From positions 62,001 to 126,000 of the forward strand of contig JAUIIX010000002.1 of the NCBI GenBank assembly GCA_030431515.1: a DNA stretch of 64,000 bases, given 5' to 3'. This document shows, piece after piece, positions 16,249 to 25,081 of the stretch; position 1 is the stretch's first letter; the number at the start of each line of letters is the position of its first letter. Below the pieces are notes generated by a model. That model was not told the DNA's origin and did not search any database. It saw nothing but the letters and a program-made list of their open reading frames with translations. A program made the translations under genes and the position numbers. Source of the stretch: a bacterium. GTDB taxonomy: Bacteria; Bacteroidota; Ignavibacteria; Kapaibacteriales; UBA2268.

Positions 16249-17115
16249 ATGGAAGAAATCTCACTCGAAAAATTAATTAAATCCAAAAATCCAAAGGTAT
16301 TCGAAAAATACCCTAAGATTGTATTAAACTCTGCATTTGCTATAATTGGGAAAATACTACATCTTAAAGAAGTAAATGAGTTTAATAGAAATTCAATAGA
16401 TTTGAAAGACTTAGACTATACGAATGCATTATTTAAAAAGTTAAATTTTGGATATAGTTTTAAAGAAGAAGATTTAGAGAAAATCCCCAAAACTGGAAAA
16501 TTAGTAATTGTAGCCAATCATCCACTCGGTGCTTTAGACGGACTGAGTATAGTAGAGATGATTCGCAAAGTTAGACCTGACGCAAAAATTGTAGTCAACG
16601 ATTTACTAAGCAATTTAGATAATCTTGAAGGGATATTCTTGCCTGTTGATTTGTATAATACCAAATCGCAAAGGGAAAATTTGATAAGTATCAGTAAAAT
16701 GATGAAAGAAGAAAAATGTGTGATATTTTTTCCAGCAGGTAAAGTTTCACGATTAACTAATGGGAAAATTCGTGATCCCAAGTGGAATAAAGGTGCAGTT
16801 ACAATTGCACGGAAATTTAATTCACCGATTTTACCAATTTTTATTTCAGGACGAAATACTTACACCTTTTATATCTTAACGAAAATCAAAGACATATTTG
16901 CTACATTCTTGTTACCACGTGAAATGTTCAAAAAAAGAAATTATATTTTGAATTATAAATTTGGTAATTTAGTAAATTATAATGTGTTTAATGAAATAAA
17001 AAGTGATAAAGAAATCACCGAGTTATTAAAAGATTATATTTACTCGATAGATGAAGCACCTCATAAACTGAAAAATTATTTTAACAAAAAAATCGATGAG
17101 AATAGAACTTGTTAA
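16249..17115 (+). CDS. glsA: PlsC-type O-acyltransferase, probable glycine/ornithine-lipid second step
   Basis: 288 residues. The acyltransferase motif NHPLGALDG (H91, D97, the H-x5-D spacing of the amino-lipid subfamily) and FFPAGKVSR near 164 mark it as a lysophospholipid acyltransferase-like enzyme. Its partner, which overlaps it by 7 bp, is an N-acyltransferase of the OlsB/hemolysin type. In Bacteroides the corresponding pair GlsB-GlsA makes glycine lipids (N-acylation then O-acylation of 3-hydroxy fatty acyl glycine). By context I infer the same or an ornithine-lipid pathway here. It is not a stand-alone plsC, which would normally lie apart from such a partner. Confidence 0.75.
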   Translation: MEEISLEKLIKSKNPKVFEKYPKIVLNSAFAIIGKILHLKEVNEFNRNSIDLKDLDYTNALFKKLNFGYSFKEEDLEKIPKTGKLVIVANHPLGALDGLSIVEMIRKVRPDAKIVVNDLLSNLDNLEGIFLPVDLYNTKSQRENLISISKMMKEEKCVIFFPAGKVSRLTNGKIRDPKWNKGAVTIARKFNSPILPIFISGRNTYTFYILTKIKDIFATFLLPREMFKKRNYILNYKFGNLVNYNVFNEIKSDKEITELLKDYIYSIDEAPHKLKNYFNKKIDENRTC

Positions 17116-17960
17116 AGCTATTTGAAAACTATAAAGCAGATTTAAACAAAGGAAAAGTAAGCATTTACTTGCTTAATTTTAAAGAACTTGATAATCCAAT
17201 TCTACAAAGAATAGGAGTATTAAGAGCAGAAACTTTTGGCTTAGTAGGGGCTGGAACTGATAAATTAATTGACATAGATGAAAATGATTTACTTTACTCG
17301 CATATAGTTATAGTAGATGAAGTAGATATTATTGGTTCATATAGAGTTGCCAAAATGACCGCTGTGATAAAAGATAATAAACTCGCTTCCCATGTTAGCA
17401 ATTACTACACTTTAGGTGATTTGTTTTACGAAAAAGCAGAATCTATGTTGGAATTAGGAAGAAGTTTTATTCAAAAGAAATATTGGTCTGGCAATTATCT
17501 TGATTATTTATGGTATGGTATCGGAGAATTTGTAAATAGAAACCCAACAATAGATTATTTATATGGTTCAGTTTCAGTTGGTAATTCATACTCATTAGAA
17601 GCAAAAACATACATCAAAACATTTGTAGATAAATGGTATGGCGAATATGACAATTTAGTTACTCCTGTACATGAATTTATATTAAGTCAAGAAAAATATG
17701 ACAGTTTCCAAAAAGAGTTAACTTCAGATGAACCAAGAAAAGACTTAAAAATATTAAAAAATAAATTAATAGAAATGGGCTTAAATGTTCCACCACTATT
17801 AAAAAAATACTTGAGTATTACAGAAGAAGGTGGAGCAAAAATAAAAGCAACAGCTTATGAGCCAACCTTCAAATCATCTTCATTTTTCCTATTACTTGAA
17901 TTAAATAAATTAAAAGAATTATACAAAGAACGTTATTTTAAAAAAAGGTTTTACCAATGA
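17109..17960 (+). CDS. glsB: GNAT-like N-acyltransferase, probable glycine/ornithine-lipid first step
   Basis: 283 residues starting at a TTG that overlaps the end of the O-acyltransferase gene; no ATG stands close by in frame. It has the OlsB/hemolysin acyltransferase pattern: QRIGVLRAETFG near 37, IIGSYRVAKM near 77, MLELGRSFIQKKYW near 116, LWYGIGEFVNRNP near 138 and LYGSVSVGNSYS near 157. These enzymes attach a 3-hydroxyacyl group from acyl carrier protein to the amino group of an amino acid. Together with the preceding gene it forms the two-step pathway for an amino-acid-containing membrane lipid. The amino acid used cannot be read from the sequence. Confidence 0.78.
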   Translation: MLKLFENYKADLNKGKVSIYLLNFKELDNPILQRIGVLRAETFGLVGAGTDKLIDIDENDLLYSHIVIVDEVDIIGSYRVAKMTAVIKDNKLASHVSNYYTLGDLFYEKAESMLELGRSFIQKKYWSGNYLDYLWYGIGEFVNRNPTIDYLYGSVSVGNSYSLEAKTYIKTFVDKWYGEYDNLVTPVHEFILSQEKYDSFQKELTSDEPRKDLKILKNKLIEMGLNVPPLLKKYLSITEEGGAKIKATAYEPTFKSSSFFLLLELNKLKELYKERYFKKRFYQ

Positions 17961-18862
17961 GAAATTTTAATATTATTCTCTTAGCATTAGTAACTATGTT
18001 TGTTTTGGACTCTTGTGTGTCCAAATCAAAATACGAGGCAGTAGTCTCTTCTCGTGATTCATTAGAACTTATAGTAGATTCGCTTGATCTTGTAATTGAA
18101 GGGTTAGAAAATAATCTAAACAATGAACTAAATACTAACAAAAAGTATGCAGAAAACATAAAGAACTTACAAGCAGAATTAATAAATGCAAAAGATAACT
18201 ATAACAAATTAAAAAACAGGTCAAGTAGTGAAACACAAGAATTATTGACACAAGTTGAAGATTTACAAGCAGAAAAAATCAAGTTAAATTATCAACTTAC
18301 AAAGACAGGTGAGCAATTAGACGAAATAAAAAGATTGCTTGCACAAAGAGATGAGAAAATAAACAACTTAAAGAACACAATAGCAAAAGCATTAGTTGGT
18401 TTTGCAGACAAAGGGCTAACAGTAAATATAAAAAATGGAAAAGTTTATGTTTCATTGTCAAATCAATTACTATTTAGTTCAGGTTCAATTAAAATAGACG
18501 AACAAGGTAAATCAGCAATAAAAGATTTGGCAATAGTATTAAATCAAAATCCAGATATAAATATTTTAGTCGAAGGACATACAGATGACCAAGCTGTTGC
18601 AGGAGGTTCAAGATTCAAAGATAACTGGGAATTATCAGTGCTTAGAGCAACGGAAGTATCGAAATTTCTACAAGAAGAAGGACAAGTTGATCCAACTCGA
18701 ATAATTGCATCAGGTAGAAGTGAGTATATTCCTATAGAAGTTGGATCTACACCAGAAGCAAGAGCAGTAAACAGAAGAACAGAAATCATCTTAACACCAA
18801 ATCTTGAAGAAATCTTTGAAGTGATAAAAGAAAACAAAGCAATTAAGAAAAGAGGAATTTAA
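17957..18862 (+). CDS. OmpA-family lipoprotein with long coiled coil
   Basis: 301 residues. Lipoprotein signal MRNFNIILLALVTMFVLDSC (Cys20), then a coiled coil over about residues 30-140 (heptads such as LINAKDNYNKLKNRS and VEDLQAEKIKL), and an OmpA domain over 170-280: LLFSSGSIKIDEQG, VEGHTDDQAVAGG, SVLRATEVSKFL, AVNRRTEIIL. The likely role is to link the outer membrane with peptidoglycan, the coiled coil acting as spacer. Its ATG overlaps the stop of the N-acyltransferase (ATGA), so it is translated from the same message as the lipid genes. It is distinct from the VWA-OmpA protein at 1113. Confidence 0.88.
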   Translation: MRNFNIILLALVTMFVLDSCVSKSKYEAVVSSRDSLELIVDSLDLVIEGLENNLNNELNTNKKYAENIKNLQAELINAKDNYNKLKNRSSSETQELLTQVEDLQAEKIKLNYQLTKTGEQLDEIKRLLAQRDEKINNLKNTIAKALVGFADKGLTVNIKNGKVYVSLSNQLLFSSGSIKIDEQGKSAIKDLAIVLNQNPDINILVEGHTDDQAVAGGSRFKDNWELSVLRATEVSKFLQEEGQVDPTRIIASGRSEYIPIEVGSTPEARAVNRRTEIILTPNLEEIFEVIKENKAIKKRGI

Positions 18863-18885
18863 CATTAATTTCCTCTTTTTTTTTT
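18850..18885 (+). terminator. Terminator of the lipid/OmpA operon
   Basis: Stem AGAGGAAATT-like (AGAGGAATTTAACATTAATT followed by TCCTCT) and a run of at least twelve T, directly overlapping the stop of the OmpA lipoprotein gene. Confidence 0.85.
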
Positions 18886-19049
18886 AATTCCATCATTCTA
18901 AATTTTTTCAGTATCTCCCAAAAATCTCCATCCTCGTATCTTTAAAAATAAAACTAAAATAATTCTAAAATAAAAACTTTTATAAAAACTATTTAACTTT
19001 TAATTTCGCACTTGTCATTCTGAGCGAAGTGAAGAATCTTTGGTCTTGT

Positions 19050-19258
19050 CATTCAGAGCGAAGCGAAGAATCCATATTCACTCAAAATTCCCCTCGGTCA
19101 TTGAGCGTAGTCGAAATGTAAAAAAGGGGTGTCGCGGTAGTGACGGGGTATTTCTTTTATTTACAACTCAATCAATACTTAAAAACCCTTCCTTCTTTTT
19201 CCATTCCACGTCATTCCATAACCCCCTACGTCATCCTGAGGCGAAGCCGAAGAATCTC
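19050..19258. repeat. 209-bp direct repeat, copy 1
   Basis: Contains the hairpin module CATTCAGAGCGAAGCGAAGA, the CATTGAGCGTAGTCGAAATG module, GTCGCGGTAGTGACGGGG, and the hairpin GAGGCGAAGCCGAAGAATC. The copy at 19599 has the same length and differs at only a handful of positions. No protein-coding frame worth calling is seen. Confidence 0.9.
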
Positions 19259-19492
19259 TAAAAAATGACAAACGTAATTCTGAACTCAGTTCTTTCAAAT
19301 ACTGCAAATACTGTAAAAAAAAAATTGTAACCGTAAGGGAAATTCATGAATTTCCCCTACAAAAAACAAAAAAACACAGTTTTTACTGCAAATTTTTTCA
19401 TCCGAATGATAACACAAAATATTCACTGCAAAAAACTGCAAATTCTGCAAAAATAGGTCATTCAGAGCGAAGCGAAGAATCCATAAAAAACT

Positions 19493-19590
19493 CTACGTCA
19501 TTCTGAGGCGCAGCCGAAGAATCTCGTTAAAATTACCAACATCTTAAATCCGTGTAATCTGCGTAATCCATAAAATCAGTGATTCTGAAT
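19493..19590. repeat. 98-bp repeat, copy 1
   Basis: Begins with a GAGGCGCAGCCGAAGAATC hairpin and ends AATCAGTGATTCTGAAT. Repeated at 19775-19872, where it overlaps the end of the 209-bp copy 2, and in part inverted at about 36714-36771. Confidence 0.88.
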
Positions 19591-19598
19591 TCTCTCAT

Positions 19599-19807
19599 CA
19601 TTCAGAGCGAAGCGAAGAATCCATATTCACTCAAAATTCCCCTCGGTCATTGAGCGTAGTCGAAATGTAAAAAAGGGGTGTCGCGGTAGTGACGGGGTAT
19701 GTCTTTTGTTTACAACTCAATCAATACTTAAAAACCCTTCCTTCTTTTTCCATTCCACGTCATTCCATAACCCCCTACGTCATCCTGAGGTGCAGCCGAA
19801 GAATCTC
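19599..19807. repeat. 209-bp direct repeat, copy 2
   Basis: Same modules in the same order as 19050-19258. Differences include TATGTCTTTTG for TATTTCTTTTA and GAGGTGCAGCCG for GAGGCGAAGCCG; the latter keeps the stem by a G-T pair. Confidence 0.9.
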
Positions 19808-19872
19808 GTTAAAATTACCAACATCTTAAATCCGTTTAATCTGCGTAATCCATAAAATCAGTGATTCTGAAT
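19775..19872. repeat. 98-bp repeat, copy 2
   Basis: Same length as 19493-19590 with few substitutions (CCGTTTAATC for CCGTGTAATC, among others). The rest of the gap 18886-20098 holds CTGCAAA-rich segments (about 19302-19316 and 19380-19455) and a palindrome GGGAAATTCATGAATTTCCC at 19338-19357. Confidence 0.88.
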
Positions 19873-20098
19873 AACAGGTTTCTCGACTACATTCGAATTG
19901 ACAATTCTATGTTCTGAAAGACAAGGCATTTCGACTTTATTCAAAGAAGAAAGAACTGCAATTTATCTAGGTTTTTTGGGTTATTTTTGTGCTTAATTTT
20001 AAATTTTTAATTATTTTTGTTAATTTACTTTATAAAATAAGTAAAATATAGAATTTATTATATTTGAATATGTAATAAGGCAATTTTTTTAGGGGATT

Positions 20099-20875
20099 AT
20101 GGAAAAGTTAAAGGATTTCGTAGAGCAAAGAAAAATATTTATTGCAGCACATAGAGGTGCCTCTGGAGTTGCACCTGAAAATACCTTGGCGGCTTACGAA
20201 GAAGCTATGAAAGGTCATGCTGATATGATTGAAGTTGATGTTCAAATGACAGTTGATAAAAAAATTATATGTTATCATGATTTTAAATTAGGTAGAACTG
20301 CTCAAGGTAGAAAACCAATTTCGAGGTTACCACTTAAATATTTGAAAAAACTTGATGTTGGGTCGTGGTTTGATAGATTTTATCAAAGCCAACGTATTCC
20401 AACTTTAGATGAAACTATTGATTTAATAAAAGATAAAGCGTACTTGAATATTGAAATTAAATCAAATAAAAAGGAAAATAATAAGGAAAAAGCAAGAAGA
20501 ATATATGAAGTTGTGAAAAGAAATGATTATATTCCTTATACTTTGTTTGCATCTTTTGATTTAGCTTTGATTGCAGATTTGAAGAGTAATGACCCTGATA
20601 TTCATATTGCAGGAATTAAAATACCTGGGAATGATACCCCTGCATCCGAATTAAAAGCTAAATATGGTATTGAAGCATTTATTGTTTCGATTGATGAGTT
20701 AACTCCTGAATTAGATAAGGATTGCAAGGACAATGGAATTTATCTTGCTGTTTATTCGGTAGATAATTGGTATGAATTAGAAAAAATTAAGAAATATCAT
20801 ATAAAAACTGTAGTATCTAATTATCCTGGAACTATTTCTAATGTGATTAATAGATATTTCCCGGTTACTATATGA
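20099..20875 (+). CDS. Glycerophosphodiester phosphodiesterase
   Basis: 258 residues, no signal peptide, so cytoplasmic. Hydrolyses glycerophosphodiesters to glycerol-3-phosphate and an alcohol. HRGASGVAPENTLAAYEEA near residue 18, EVDVQMTVD near 41 and the YHD of IICYHDFKL near 53 carry the conserved His, Glu, Asp and His residues of the GDPD active site; RIPTLDETIDLI and LNIEIKS are the next strand motifs. The end (YSVDNWYELEKI, VSNYPG) closes the TIM barrel. The stop overlaps the cysQ start (ATGA). A TATTTTTG -7-like element is at 20012-20019, with a 22-base spacer to TTTG, so it is only a candidate promoter. Confidence 0.9.
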   Translation: MEKLKDFVEQRKIFIAAHRGASGVAPENTLAAYEEAMKGHADMIEVDVQMTVDKKIICYHDFKLGRTAQGRKPISRLPLKYLKKLDVGSWFDRFYQSQRIPTLDETIDLIKDKAYLNIEIKSNKKENNKEKARRIYEVVKRNDYIPYTLFASFDLALIADLKSNDPDIHIAGIKIPGNDTPASELKAKYGIEAFIVSIDELTPELDKDCKDNGIYLAVYSVDNWYELEKIKKYHIKTVVSNYPGTISNVINRYFPVTI

Positions 20876-21630
20876 TTGATATTAACTTAGTAAATGAAGT
20901 TGCTGTAGAGGCAGGGAAAAAAATAATGGAAATCTATGAGGAAACTCATAATGTTCGTTATAAGCCCGATAATTCACCTGTTACTGATGCAGATTTTGCT
21001 TCAAATGATATAATTATTAATTATTTACAGAAATATTATTCAGATATTCCAATCTTATCAGAAGAAAGTACAGATGTAGATTATGAAATTAGAAAAGATT
21101 GGGAATACTATTTTTGTATTGACCCTTTAGATGGAACAAGGGAATTTGTTAAGAAAAGTGACCAATTTTCTATTAATATTGCTTTGATTAAAAATGGAAT
21201 TCCAGTTGCTGGGGTTATTTATGCTCCTGCAAGTCAAATTTCTTTCTTTAGTGGAGTTGATCAGATAGTATTTAAAAAGCATAAAGATAAAAAGAAAGAA
21301 GAAGTTATTACTAAATATAGAAAAGAAAACTTGATTTTAATTAAAAGTAATTCTTTTAATATGAGTTTGGCTAAGCATATTAATTTGCCTATTTCAGAAG
21401 AAGTGCAGTTAGGTAGTTCGTTGAAATTTTGCAAGATAGCTGAAGGTGAAGCAAATGTTTACTTAAGAATGGGTCCAACAATGGAATGGGACACTGCAGC
21501 AGGTCAAGCTATAGTAGAAGCAACTGGTGGTATTGTTTTTGTGAATGATAATGATAGAAATAAATTGGTATATAATAAAGAGGATTTACATAATCCGGAT
21601 TTCATTTGTATTGGAGGATATGAAGTTTGA
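20872..21630 (+). CDS. cysQ: 3'(2'),5'-bisphosphate nucleotidase
   Basis: 252 residues of the inositol monophosphatase superfamily. Removes the 3'-phosphate of PAP/PAPS, recycling the by-product of sulfate assimilation and sulfation. Metal-binding motifs PVTDADFASN near 37, ILSEES near 61, IDPLDGTREFVKKS near 83 and the late MEWDTAAGQAI near 205 are all present. The F in GTREF and the overall length agree with CysQ rather than with inositol monophosphatase proper. Overlaps genes on both sides (4 bp), so it is part of a four-gene run from GDPD to the membrane protein at 23215. Confidence 0.88.
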   Translation: MIDINLVNEVAVEAGKKIMEIYEETHNVRYKPDNSPVTDADFASNDIIINYLQKYYSDIPILSEESTDVDYEIRKDWEYYFCIDPLDGTREFVKKSDQFSINIALIKNGIPVAGVIYAPASQISFFSGVDQIVFKKHKDKKKEEVITKYRKENLILIKSNSFNMSLAKHINLPISEEVQLGSSLKFCKIAEGEANVYLRMGPTMEWDTAAGQAIVEATGGIVFVNDNDRNKLVYNKEDLHNPDFICIGGYEV

Positions 21631-23222
21631 AGGTTTTTTTACTTATTTTACTTTTGTCATTTCCGATGTTATCGGATGAATTACCAAGGTTTATTGATTG
21701 GGAAAATGCGGGCTTAGAAAATGAAATTGCCTATCAAGATTCTGTATATTTGGGGATTAGTCAAAATCAAGATATTTCCTCTATTCTTCAAGATGCAATT
21801 AATTTGCTCCCCCCTAAATCATTGATTATTATTAAAAATGGTACATATAAAATAAGTAAAGCAATTAATTTGAAAAGCGATATTGTAATTAGAGGCGAAT
21901 CTTCTGAAAATACTATACTCACAATTGAAAATGGAAACTGCTTTAATTTATCTGGTAGTCTAGGCAAACAAGTAACTTATGCGGAATTACCAAAAGCAAA
22001 TAGCGATACTTTAATTACTGATGAGGCCTTAGAAATCGGCGAGTTTATTCAAGTTGATATTGAAAATGGAGATTGGGATACTAATCCAGCTAATTGGGCT
22101 GAAAGATCTGTTGGTCAACAATTTAGAATTATCGCTAAACCCAATGAAACTACTTATATTTTAGATAATAAATTCAAATTTCATCCTGATACTACTTTAG
22201 AAATCAGAAGATTTACGCCAATTCAAAATGTGCAAATATCTTGTTTACAAATGAAAAGGGAAGTTCAACCATCAAGTGTAGCTTATAATATTTCTATGAA
22301 TTTTGCTTACAACTGCTATGTAAATAATATTGTTAGTTTAAAAGGTGATGGTGCTCAAGTTATGCTTTACAATTCTTTTCATTGTGAAGTTAAAAACTCA
22401 TTTTTTACTGATGCATTTGAATTTACTGGCTCGGGAACAAAAGGATATGGAGTTACTTGTGCAAGCAAGACTTCATATTGTAAAATTGAGAATAATATTT
22501 TCAAAAAATTGCGTCACTCTATGATGGTTAAGCAAGGTGCAAACTCTAATGTTTTTTCGTATAATTATTCGATAGAAGCAAATCGTTCTGAGCCGATTTC
22601 AGATTTTAGTGGAGATATTTCAGTTCATGGGCATTATCCATTTTATAATTTATTTGAATCAAATATTGTAGGCAGTATAATTATAGATCATTATTGGGGT
22701 GAAGCAGGTTATTATAATACTTTTCTTAGAAATAGAGCTGAGAATTATGGAGTTATAACTACATCAAGTGAAAAACAAAGTCGCAGTCAAAATTTTATAG
22801 CGAATGAAACTACAAAGGATATTATTTTTATTGACGAATATAGTGTACTTGGTGAAGATCATTTGGAGATTGGGAATAGAACAAAAACTGGGTTTAAGCA
22901 AGATACTAATGGTGTTTATAAATATACTTCTTTTTTATATCCAAAATTTAAGCAATTAATTGGGTCGCCTATTGAGTATAATTCGCAGAAAATATTGGCT
23001 CAAACTCGTTTTGAAAATGCTAATTATATGGATTGTAGTTATAATTTTACAAGTGTTAAAAGTAAATTAAAAAGTAATAAAGTTATTGCAGTCTATAATT
23101 TGTTAGGTGTTGAGCTTAATATTAATTCAAATGAAATAGAAGAAATTAAACAAGAATTAGATGCAGGATTGTATATTATTAAAAGTGAATCTGAGACAAT
23201 TAAATTATTAATCTATGAGTAG
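21627..23222 (+). CDS. Secreted right-handed beta-helix protein with degenerate T9SS-like tail
   Basis: 531 residues starting at TTG 21627, preceded by GGAGG at 21612-21616; signal peptide MKVFLLILLLSFPMLS. A parallel beta-helix fold is suggested by turns such as IIIKNGTYKI, IVIRGESSENTIL, NCYVNNIVSLKGDG, CKIENNIFKKL and FSYNYSIEANRS over residues 60-400, as in pectate lyase-like proteins. The last 80 residues (VIAVYNLLGVELNINSN and ELDAGLYIIKSES) look like a type A T9SS sorting domain. The substrate is unknown; the catalytic residues of known polysaccharide lyases could not be placed. It overlaps the neighbouring genes by 4 and 8 bp. Confidence 0.75.
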   Translation: MKVFLLILLLSFPMLSDELPRFIDWENAGLENEIAYQDSVYLGISQNQDISSILQDAINLLPPKSLIIIKNGTYKISKAINLKSDIVIRGESSENTILTIENGNCFNLSGSLGKQVTYAELPKANSDTLITDEALEIGEFIQVDIENGDWDTNPANWAERSVGQQFRIIAKPNETTYILDNKFKFHPDTTLEIRRFTPIQNVQISCLQMKREVQPSSVAYNISMNFAYNCYVNNIVSLKGDGAQVMLYNSFHCEVKNSFFTDAFEFTGSGTKGYGVTCASKTSYCKIENNIFKKLRHSMMVKQGANSNVFSYNYSIEANRSEPISDFSGDISVHGHYPFYNLFESNIVGSIIIDHYWGEAGYYNTFLRNRAENYGVITTSSEKQSRSQNFIANETTKDIIFIDEYSVLGEDHLEIGNRTKTGFKQDTNGVYKYTSFLYPKFKQLIGSPIEYNSQKILAQTRFENANYMDCSYNFTSVKSKLKSNKVIAVYNLLGVELNINSNEIEEIKQELDAGLYIIKSESETIKLLIYE

Positions 23223-23709
23223 TTTTAAACTTAGACCTCGAATAAAAGTTGAGTTAGATAAGTCATCAAATGAAATTGGCGAGTTATTTAAAAGTGGGAT
23301 AGAAAATAGTAATGATGTCATTGGGACAGTTGCTAAGCAATTTATAATATTGAAAATACCACAAGAAGACAGACATTTCTGGTCACCACAACTTACAATT
23401 ACAATAGAAGATATTGAGAGTCATAGTGTTGTACGAGGATTATATGGTCCGAAACAAACGGTTTGGGCAATGTTCGCCTTTGCTTATGGTACGCTTGCAA
23501 TGCTATTTTCGATAGTATTTTTATGGGCTTCAATTGATTGGCAACTAAATGATGACATTTCACTTTACTACTATTTGCCAGTGATTTTAGTATTAGCAAT
23601 TATTACTTATTTTATTGCTCAATTTGGACAAAAATTGGGTGCCGAGCAAATGTTTACACTTCATCATTTTTTTCAAGATACAATTAAAGAAAATGTAAAA
23701 GTGGAATAG
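23215..23709 (+). CDS. Membrane protein of unknown function
   Basis: 164 residues. A soluble N-terminal half (about 1-80) is followed by two membrane helices, roughly 83-105 (TVWAMFAFAYGTLAMLFSIV) and 122-140 (YYLPVILVLAIITYFIAQF). No family is recognised, although the LYGPKQTVWAMFAF segment looks like something conserved. Overlaps the beta-helix gene by 8 bp, last gene of the run. Confidence 0.65.
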   Translation: MSSFKLRPRIKVELDKSSNEIGELFKSGIENSNDVIGTVAKQFIILKIPQEDRHFWSPQLTITIEDIESHSVVRGLYGPKQTVWAMFAFAYGTLAMLFSIVFLWASIDWQLNDDISLYYYLPVILVLAIITYFIAQFGQKLGAEQMFTLHHFFQDTIKENVKVE

Positions 23710-23835
23710 ATATAAATAATTGTTAGTGAAAGTAAAATTCCCAAGGTGGTCTTTGATTTCGTTTCTATTAATCTTAATTAAATTTCTTAATTTAAGATTT
23801 AAAAATATATTTAAAATATAAGCGTCATTCTTGTT

Positions 23836-24126
23836 ATGAAAACTCAAAGCCAAATTCTGAAATTATTACATCAAAATAAACAAATTTTATTTAATAAATA
23901 TCCAATAAAGGAACTTGCTCTTTTTGGTTCTTTTGCTAGAAATGAACAAAATGTGAGTAGTGATATAGATATCTTAGTTGAATTTAATAAAAATGTTGGT
24001 ATTGAATTTATTGAACTTGCTGATGAATTGGAAGATTTAATTAAGTTAAAAGTTGATTTAGTATCAAAAAATGGAATTAAAGATAATTATTTTCAATTTA
24101 TTAAAAATGATCTAAAATATGTCTAA
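23836..24126 (+). CDS. MntA-like minimal nucleotidyltransferase (antitoxin of the HepT/MntA type)
   Basis: 96 residues. ELALFGSFARNE near residue 29 and SDIDILVEF near 45 are the GS-x-D-x-D signature of minimal nucleotidyltransferases. In MntA-HepT modules this protein AMPylates and silences the HEPN RNase toxin HepT, encoded next door. Here the frame after it, starting 8 bp before its stop, begins like HepT but is broken (see 24119). The enzyme itself looks complete, so the antitoxin seems to have outlived its toxin. Confidence 0.82.
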   Translation: MKTQSQILKLLHQNKQILFNKYPIKELALFGSFARNEQNVSSDIDILVEFNKNVGIEFIELADELEDLIKLKVDLVSKNGIKDNYFQFIKNDLKYV

Positions 24127-24238
24127 ACGTAATAATAAATTATTATTAGAAGATATATTACTATCAATTAAAATCATATATTTCTACTCTTTGCTCTTTT
24201 TGCCAATCAACAGGATTAGAAATAGAATCTGTTGCTGA
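24119..24238 (+). pseudogene. HepT-like HEPN toxin remnant
   Basis: Begins MSKRNNKLLLEDILLSIKII with the ATG overlapping the end of the MntA-like gene, the usual coupling of this module. The start resembles HepT proteins. After about 20 residues the sequence becomes unlike HepT (IYFYSLLFLPINRIRNRICC) and stops at 39 residues, with no HEPN RxxxxH motif, against more than 100 in intact HepT. Confidence 0.55.
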
Positions 24239-25081
24239 TAATTCGGATAATTTTTCCAAAAAATTAATACTTTTTTTTGAATTGACATTATAATTAACAA
24301 AAAAATAAAATAATAATTATTTTTTAATTCTGCCAGAAATCTCCAATTATCAACATCATCAGAATAATTCATTAGATATTTAATATTTGGAATGGTTTGA
24401 AAGCATTCCCTACAATTCCCGAACATTGCCAAGATGGTCTTTGATTTAGGAACGTTTCTCGCCCAAATGGTTTAGAATTTATATTCCTTTCTCGTAGGGA
24501 ACGGTTAGAAAACAACAAAACTAAAACTCGCAAACATTTTAAGACTGAATGAGAGATACAAACTGCCTCACTGTTCAAAACCCTTCCTTCTTTCTCGTCA
24601 TACCATAACCCCCAACGTCATTCTGAGACTTAGCCGAAGAATCTCCCAGAAATTAAAATGGTATAACTAAATTAATAGAAACTTGCGCCTTTAGGTGCAA
24701 TATGTTTGTAAACAATAAAACATCACAAACGAAAAAGCGCCGTAGGTGCGAAACATTTATTACTATTATAACCCAATTCTTTTAAAAACAGCAAATACTG
24801 CAATTTTCTCGTCATTCAGAAAAACACTCAATACAAATCCAAAACCTTCCGAAGGTTAAAACAAAAAAACACCCATTTTACTGCAAAAACAGCAAACAAT
24901 TTACGTCACATCGTTCAAAACCAAATTACTAACACATAATAAATCTTAAAACTCTGACTCCCTAATATCATAATAATTTTAATTAATTTAAGATAATAAT
25001 TCTATTTAGTCGTCTATTTTTAATTGTATAAGCAATTTCGTAATTTTGTAAAATTTTTATGACATTTTTGACGGAGAGTTA
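24239..25081. repeat. Gene-free stretch of repeat modules
   Basis: On the minus strand at about 24180-24285, just overlapping its start, one frame reads SINFLEKLSELSATDSISNP followed by VDWQKEQR, resembling the end of a small antitoxin-type protein, without an intact gene. The remainder contains modules shared with other gaps: GTAGGGAACGGTTAGAAAA (24486; also 27912), a GAGACTTAGCCGAAGAATC hairpin (about 24624), GCGCCTTTAGGTGC (24690; inverse at about 37717), CCTTCCGAAGG (about 24847), and CTGCAAA repeats (about 24797 and 24881). TAATTTTG at 25041-25048 may be the -7 element of etfB. Confidence 0.65.

Noticed and set aside
19040-19261. 73-codon open frame in the repeat region
   Set aside because: It is made wholly of repeat modules (hairpins and GTCGC block), has no ribosome site and its duplicate at 19.6 kb does not keep the same frame intact.
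19302-19455. CTGCAAA repeats as a CRISPR array
   Set aside because: Units are too short, spacing is irregular, no unique spacers of constant length and no cas genes.
24184-24432. 82-codon minus-strand frame next to hepT remnant
   Set aside because: Composition changes abruptly and the better protein similarity (NPVDWQKEQR) is in another frame, so it is not a real gene as it stands.
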